From Silene conica (lineage: Eukaryota; Streptophyta; Magnoliopsida; Caryophyllales; Caryophyllaceae), in assembly GCA_029255685.2 (NCBI GenBank), contig CM055314.2, positions 6,590,399 through 6,654,398 of the forward strand: a stretch of DNA of 64,000 nucleotides, written 5' to 3'. This document shows positions 62,501 to 64,000 of this stretch, piece by piece. Position 1 is the stretch's first letter. Each line of letters begins with the position of its first letter. A program made the position numbers and the translations under genes. A model generated the notes under the pieces. The model ran no database searches, was not told the DNA's origin, and was given only the letters and a program-made list of their open reading frames with translations.

Positions 62501-62741
62501 GAATTCAACACGTCGTTTACATCGAAATGTTGATAGGATTGGAACCAAGATATGAGCATCACCTCTTTTAACTTTATCGATTAAGCTTGCTTGCGCATTC
62601 TTTTTAACATTATGTTGTTCAGGGAAGCATAGGTGATTGGATTAGATGTAATCAAACTATAGCATATGAACTAAATGTTCGATTTAGCTTTCAATACCAC
62701 ATGAATATGTCAACAAGGTCTCTCCGAGTACTAATCTACAG
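50503..62741 (+). CDS. SCPL: Serine carboxypeptidase-like protein, second tandem copy, exons 1-11 (3' end outside window)
   Basis: Exons: 50503-50648, 50800-50945, 51706-51788, 58567-58689, 58788-58890, 59393-59430, 59603-59704, 60245-60331, 61188-61298, 61743-61814, 62623-62741. All introns are GT-AG and the joined frame is open for 376 codons. A signal peptide ([18 protein letters not shown]) leads to [22 protein letters not shown] is at 83-88 and the nucleophile Ser185 in GDSYSG. An in-frame ATG at 50518 would give exon 1 the same 131-base length as copy 1 and Ser180, so it may be the real start. Exon sizes equal copy 1 except exon 9 (111 against 135 bases) and exon 10 (72 against 69). Exons 12-14, with the catalytic Asp and His, are not found in 62742-64000 and probably lie beyond it. 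Same family role as copy 1, perhaps with a different substrate. Confidence 0.9.
51990..52200. repeat. Left half of a split repeat rich in TTCGGTT words
   Basis: GCGGTTCGGTTCACC, ACGATTCGGTTTGG and AATTCGGTTAACC words here are echoed at 58320-58530 (ACGGTTTGGTTCG, CGATTCGGTTCACCGAACC). The two parts flank the Helitron stack and may be one older element cut in two. Confidence 0.45.
52255..52471. mobile_element. Stowaway MITE in intron 3 of SCPL copy 2
   Basis: It begins CTCCCCCTATTCTC and ends AACAGGACTGAG, flanked by TA (52253-52254 and 52472-52473). Internal AAATGTCCCA and TGGGACACTT words pair. Confidence 0.82.
52578..54612 (+). mobile_element. Helitron A in intron 3 of SCPL copy 2
   Basis: It starts TCTATATAAAAGTATATAAG and ends with the hairpin CCGTGCAAAATTGCACGG, then GTTCTAACCTAG, followed by T. 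It shares its 5' end, middle and 3' end with Helitron B. It holds a Stowaway MITE (53475-53770) and a GGGTCGGGATGGGTCGG repeat near 54050-54085. No Rep/helicase gene. It inserted within TCTATA^TAAAAG, the 5' end of another Helitron-like unit. Confidence 0.85.
53475..53770. mobile_element. Stowaway MITE inside Helitron A
   Basis: It starts CTCCCTCCTATTCCC and ends GAATAGGAGGGAG, flanked by TA. The length is 296 bp. Confidence 0.92.
54613..54967 (+). repeat. Tandem Helitron-like unit 1 (355 bp)
   Basis: Near-identical to the unit at 54968-56052 apart from the MITE there (shared ATATGAACAACCGCTACATA, GGCATGGGAAGGTATAGATT, GGACGTGTTATTGGGCCATT). It ends with a 16-base stub of the Helitron B 5' end. 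Its own first bases, TCTATA, now lie at 52572-52577, upstream of Helitron A. Confidence 0.82.
54968..56052 (+). repeat. Tandem Helitron-like unit 2, interrupted by a MITE
   Basis: Same sequence as unit 1 with only a few substitutions, split by the 741-bp element at 55071-55811 plus an 8-bp TSD. It runs directly into Helitron B. Confidence 0.82.
55071..55811. mobile_element. 741-bp hAT-like MITE with documented empty site
   Basis: The left end GGGTGTTGCTAAATCCCGCAC and reverse-complemented right end CGTATTTGCTAAATCCCGCAC match. AAATTAAA repeats at 55063-55070 and 55812-55819. Unit 1 (near 54710) reads AAAATTAAATTTGG uninterrupted, so the boundaries are certain. Inside is a diverged tandem duplication of about 185 bp (about 55341-55526 and 55527-55718). 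Confidence 0.88.
56053..58288 (+). mobile_element. Helitron B in intron 3 of SCPL copy 2
   Basis: It starts TCTATATAAAAGTATATAAG after an A and ends with the hairpin CCGTGCAATTTGCACGG, then GTTCTAAGCTAG, followed by T. The 3' third (about 57170-58288) parallels that of Helitron A. No coding capacity. Confidence 0.83.
58310..58530. repeat. Right half of the split TTCGGTT repeat
   Basis: AACGGTTTGGTTCG, GATTCGGTTCACCGAACC and ACGGTTTGGTTCATC words match the style of 51990-52200. Confidence 0.45.
58918..59229. mobile_element. hAT MITE with a tRNA-like Pol III module
   Basis: Ends CAGTGGCGTATCTAAG and, reverse-complemented, CAGTGGCGTCGTTAGAG, with a perfect 8-bp TSD TATTTGAT at 58910-58917 and 59230-59237. 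The ends resemble the TTF-type hAT transposon at 1908-9561 (CAATGGCGGATCTAG), so that family could mobilise it. On the minus strand TGGTCTAGTGGTTAA (59131 down) and GGGTTCAAATCCCACGG (about 59091 down) match tRNA A-box and B-box signals. Confidence 0.9.
59726..59895. mobile_element. Short hAT MITE in intron 7 of SCPL copy 2
   Basis: It begins TAGTGGTGGATCGAGGGGG and its reverse-complemented right end is CAATGACTGAGCCAG. Flanks TAACGCAT and TAATGCAT match at 7 of 8 bases. It is related in its ends to the hAT family above. Confidence 0.65.
60055..60190. repeat. GACGGAT-family repeat remnant in intron 7
   Basis: ACATATCCGTCACAAGCG at one side and GGATATATCCGTGTTCAATGAGAATTTGTG at the other match the family seen at 20880-21060. 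Confidence 0.4.
60576..60883. mobile_element. Stowaway MITE in intron 8 of SCPL copy 2
   Basis: It starts CTCCCTCATGTTCCATATTT and ends AAAATATGGATAGGAGAGAG, flanked by TA. The following bases (60886-61030) include further Stowaway-like words (GGACACTTTGATGAG, GACAATATGACACTTAT), perhaps from a second broken copy. Confidence 0.82.
61429..61509. mobile_element. Small palindromic Stowaway-like element
   Basis: TTTGTTTACCTTTCA and TGAAAGGTAAACAAATG face each other over a short loop, with a TCTTTCCGTG left end and ACTGAGGGAG right end. Confidence 0.55.
61846..61941. mobile_element. Small Stowaway-like element in intron 10 of SCPL copy 2
   Basis: CTCCCTTCGACTCAATCATCTG faces CAAATGATTGAAACGGAAGAAG, about 96 bp apart in total. 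The right end has drifted. Confidence 0.5.
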
Positions 62742-64000
62742 GTAATTACTCGAAACTCTTTTTTCTTGATCTTTATGTCAAATTCAATTGATAACTAATG
62801 AGTGGAACAATACTATGCTTGTTTTAAAGTATCTGACCAAGTACGTGTTCGTGTCCAAGCTAGTGCTGAACTCGACTATTTTAATGAAAATATGCATACA
62901 TATAGGTTTGATTTGAGTTGTCTTTGTATCACAGTAAGCGGATTATAGATGTATTACCACCAGTTTTATAATTTTTGAGTATTATAATAAAAAGAATTAA
63001 GTTTTGTTTTAAAATAAAGTTATGAGTTTACTATAAAGTTTCTGAGTATATCTACTAAAACATTAAGCTACAAAAATTTAAATAAAACTCAAAACCATTA
63101 AATACAAACTTAGTTAAATTTGAGTTTTGACAAAAAAAAAATTAAAATTTAATTTTTAAATTTTAATAAAGCTCAGAAAAAATTAAAATTAAAATTTAAT
63201 TTATAAAATTTGAATTTGAAAACAAATAAAATTTGAAATACTAAGCTGAAAAGGGTACCCTCAAAAACAAGTAAAATCTAAAGTAGTATATCTGATGTAT
63301 GTTCGTTTTTCTATTTAATTAAATCATACCCACATGCTCGTCTGATTGTCAAGTATCAGCGTGGGTATAAGGACACAATAGAATAAGAATAGTCGGAGTA
63401 AGATAGACTCTAATAATAACTCGGTTTAGTTTAGCGGTTTTGATAAATACAGCCCTATGGGTTGGATATAAGCATTAAATTTTATTAAAATTCTTTTATA
63501 TTTTCCATATAAATTGAATCTTAATTGTTGGTTTCAATGTACAAAGTTTTGTTTTTCTCTAAACATTTATAGTCATTTATTCTCTCAATAAACATGCTTA
63601 TCTATAAAAGTCCATCTTCTTCAACTATTAACACTGTATAAAATTTTCATTACTAACTTTTCATTATAATAAATTTCAGAATATCATTCCATATACAAGT
63701 AAGTTTTCTTGTCTTATTTATTTATACAATTAACAATAGTTGATTCATAAATTTTCATATTGTGAAAAGGAATTGCAGTAGCATATATATAGTTTGCCAA
63801 AATAGCGATTATTTTATTATAAATCTTGTAGTAACAGAGAAGATGAATGATTGATAATTGTGTTCTGTTTTATTGATTTGCAGTAGGTTAGCAATAGGCC
63901 ATATTTATAATACAAATTGATCTTGTTTCCTAAACTACCTACTGAAAATACGGAGCAATATGCTGAGTTATAGCAAATAATATCAAAAGAAAATAGGCTA
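62742..64000. other. Intron 11 of SCPL copy 2, running off the window
   Basis: It starts with the donor GTAATTAC shared with copy 1. No sequence matching exon 12 (AGTGGTGATCAAGACATGGG in copy 1) is present. Bases about 62965-63290 are an AT-rich repeat shared with 34960-35235. The remainder shows nothing recognisable. Confidence 0.6.

Noticed and set aside
62742-64000. Exons 12-14 of SCPL copy 2
   Set aside because: No match to the GDQDMG, WRPW or [11 protein letters not shown] regions in any frame; AG-preceded stretches such as near 63885 do not encode them.
1-64000. LTR retrotransposons
   Set aside because: No paired long terminal repeats, primer-binding site or gag-pol domains were found; the only reverse transcriptase is of LINE type.

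Overview
The window is AT-rich plant nuclear DNA. It has spliced genes with GT-AG introns and dense nested transposons, and no bacterial-type features. The gene family, Stowaway and Tourist MITEs, Helitrons and an L1-type LINE point to a eudicot. The repeat vocabulary feels like Caryophyllales, but that placement is only an impression.

Two genes matter, both on the + strand and arranged head to tail. They are serine carboxypeptidase-like (SCPL) proteins of the clade that includes the acyl-glucose-dependent acyltransferases. SCPL copy 1 (15363-43419) is complete: 14 exons can be joined in frame into a 462-residue protein with signal peptide, oxyanion-hole motif and Ser-Asp-His triad. SCPL copy 2 (50503 to the right edge) shows the first 11 exons with almost the same exon sizes. 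Its last three exons must lie beyond base 64000 or be missing. The two copies have expanded in different introns: copy 1 in introns 2, 4, 5 and 9, copy 2 mainly in intron 3.

Region by region: 1-1480 holds MITE-like repeats. 1481-10106 is a three-layer nest, a short Ac-like hAT element holding a TTF-finger hAT transposon, itself holding a non-autonomous CACTA element; each layer has its own target-site duplication (TSD). 10107-15362 has a palindrome array, a 110-bp hairpin, a 1.7-kb retroelement with a LINE 3' tail and a CACTA end. SCPL copy 1 follows; intron 2 is a pile of Helitron, Stowaway, Tourist, hAT and long-TIR elements, and intron 4 contains a full-length LINE with intact ORF1 and a once-frameshifted ORF2. 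43420-50502 between the genes holds a duplicated segment around an unrecognised gene fragment, a roughly 240-bp minisatellite, a Helitron, and a partial duplication of the promoter side of SCPL copy 2. SCPL copy 2 fills the rest; its intron 3 is a datable stack of Helitrons, a tandem duplication and MITEs.

The two SCPL genes probably act in the secretory pathway or vacuole on small-molecule substrates. Nothing in the window identifies the substrate. No rRNA, true tRNA, CRISPR or LTR retrotransposon was recognised.
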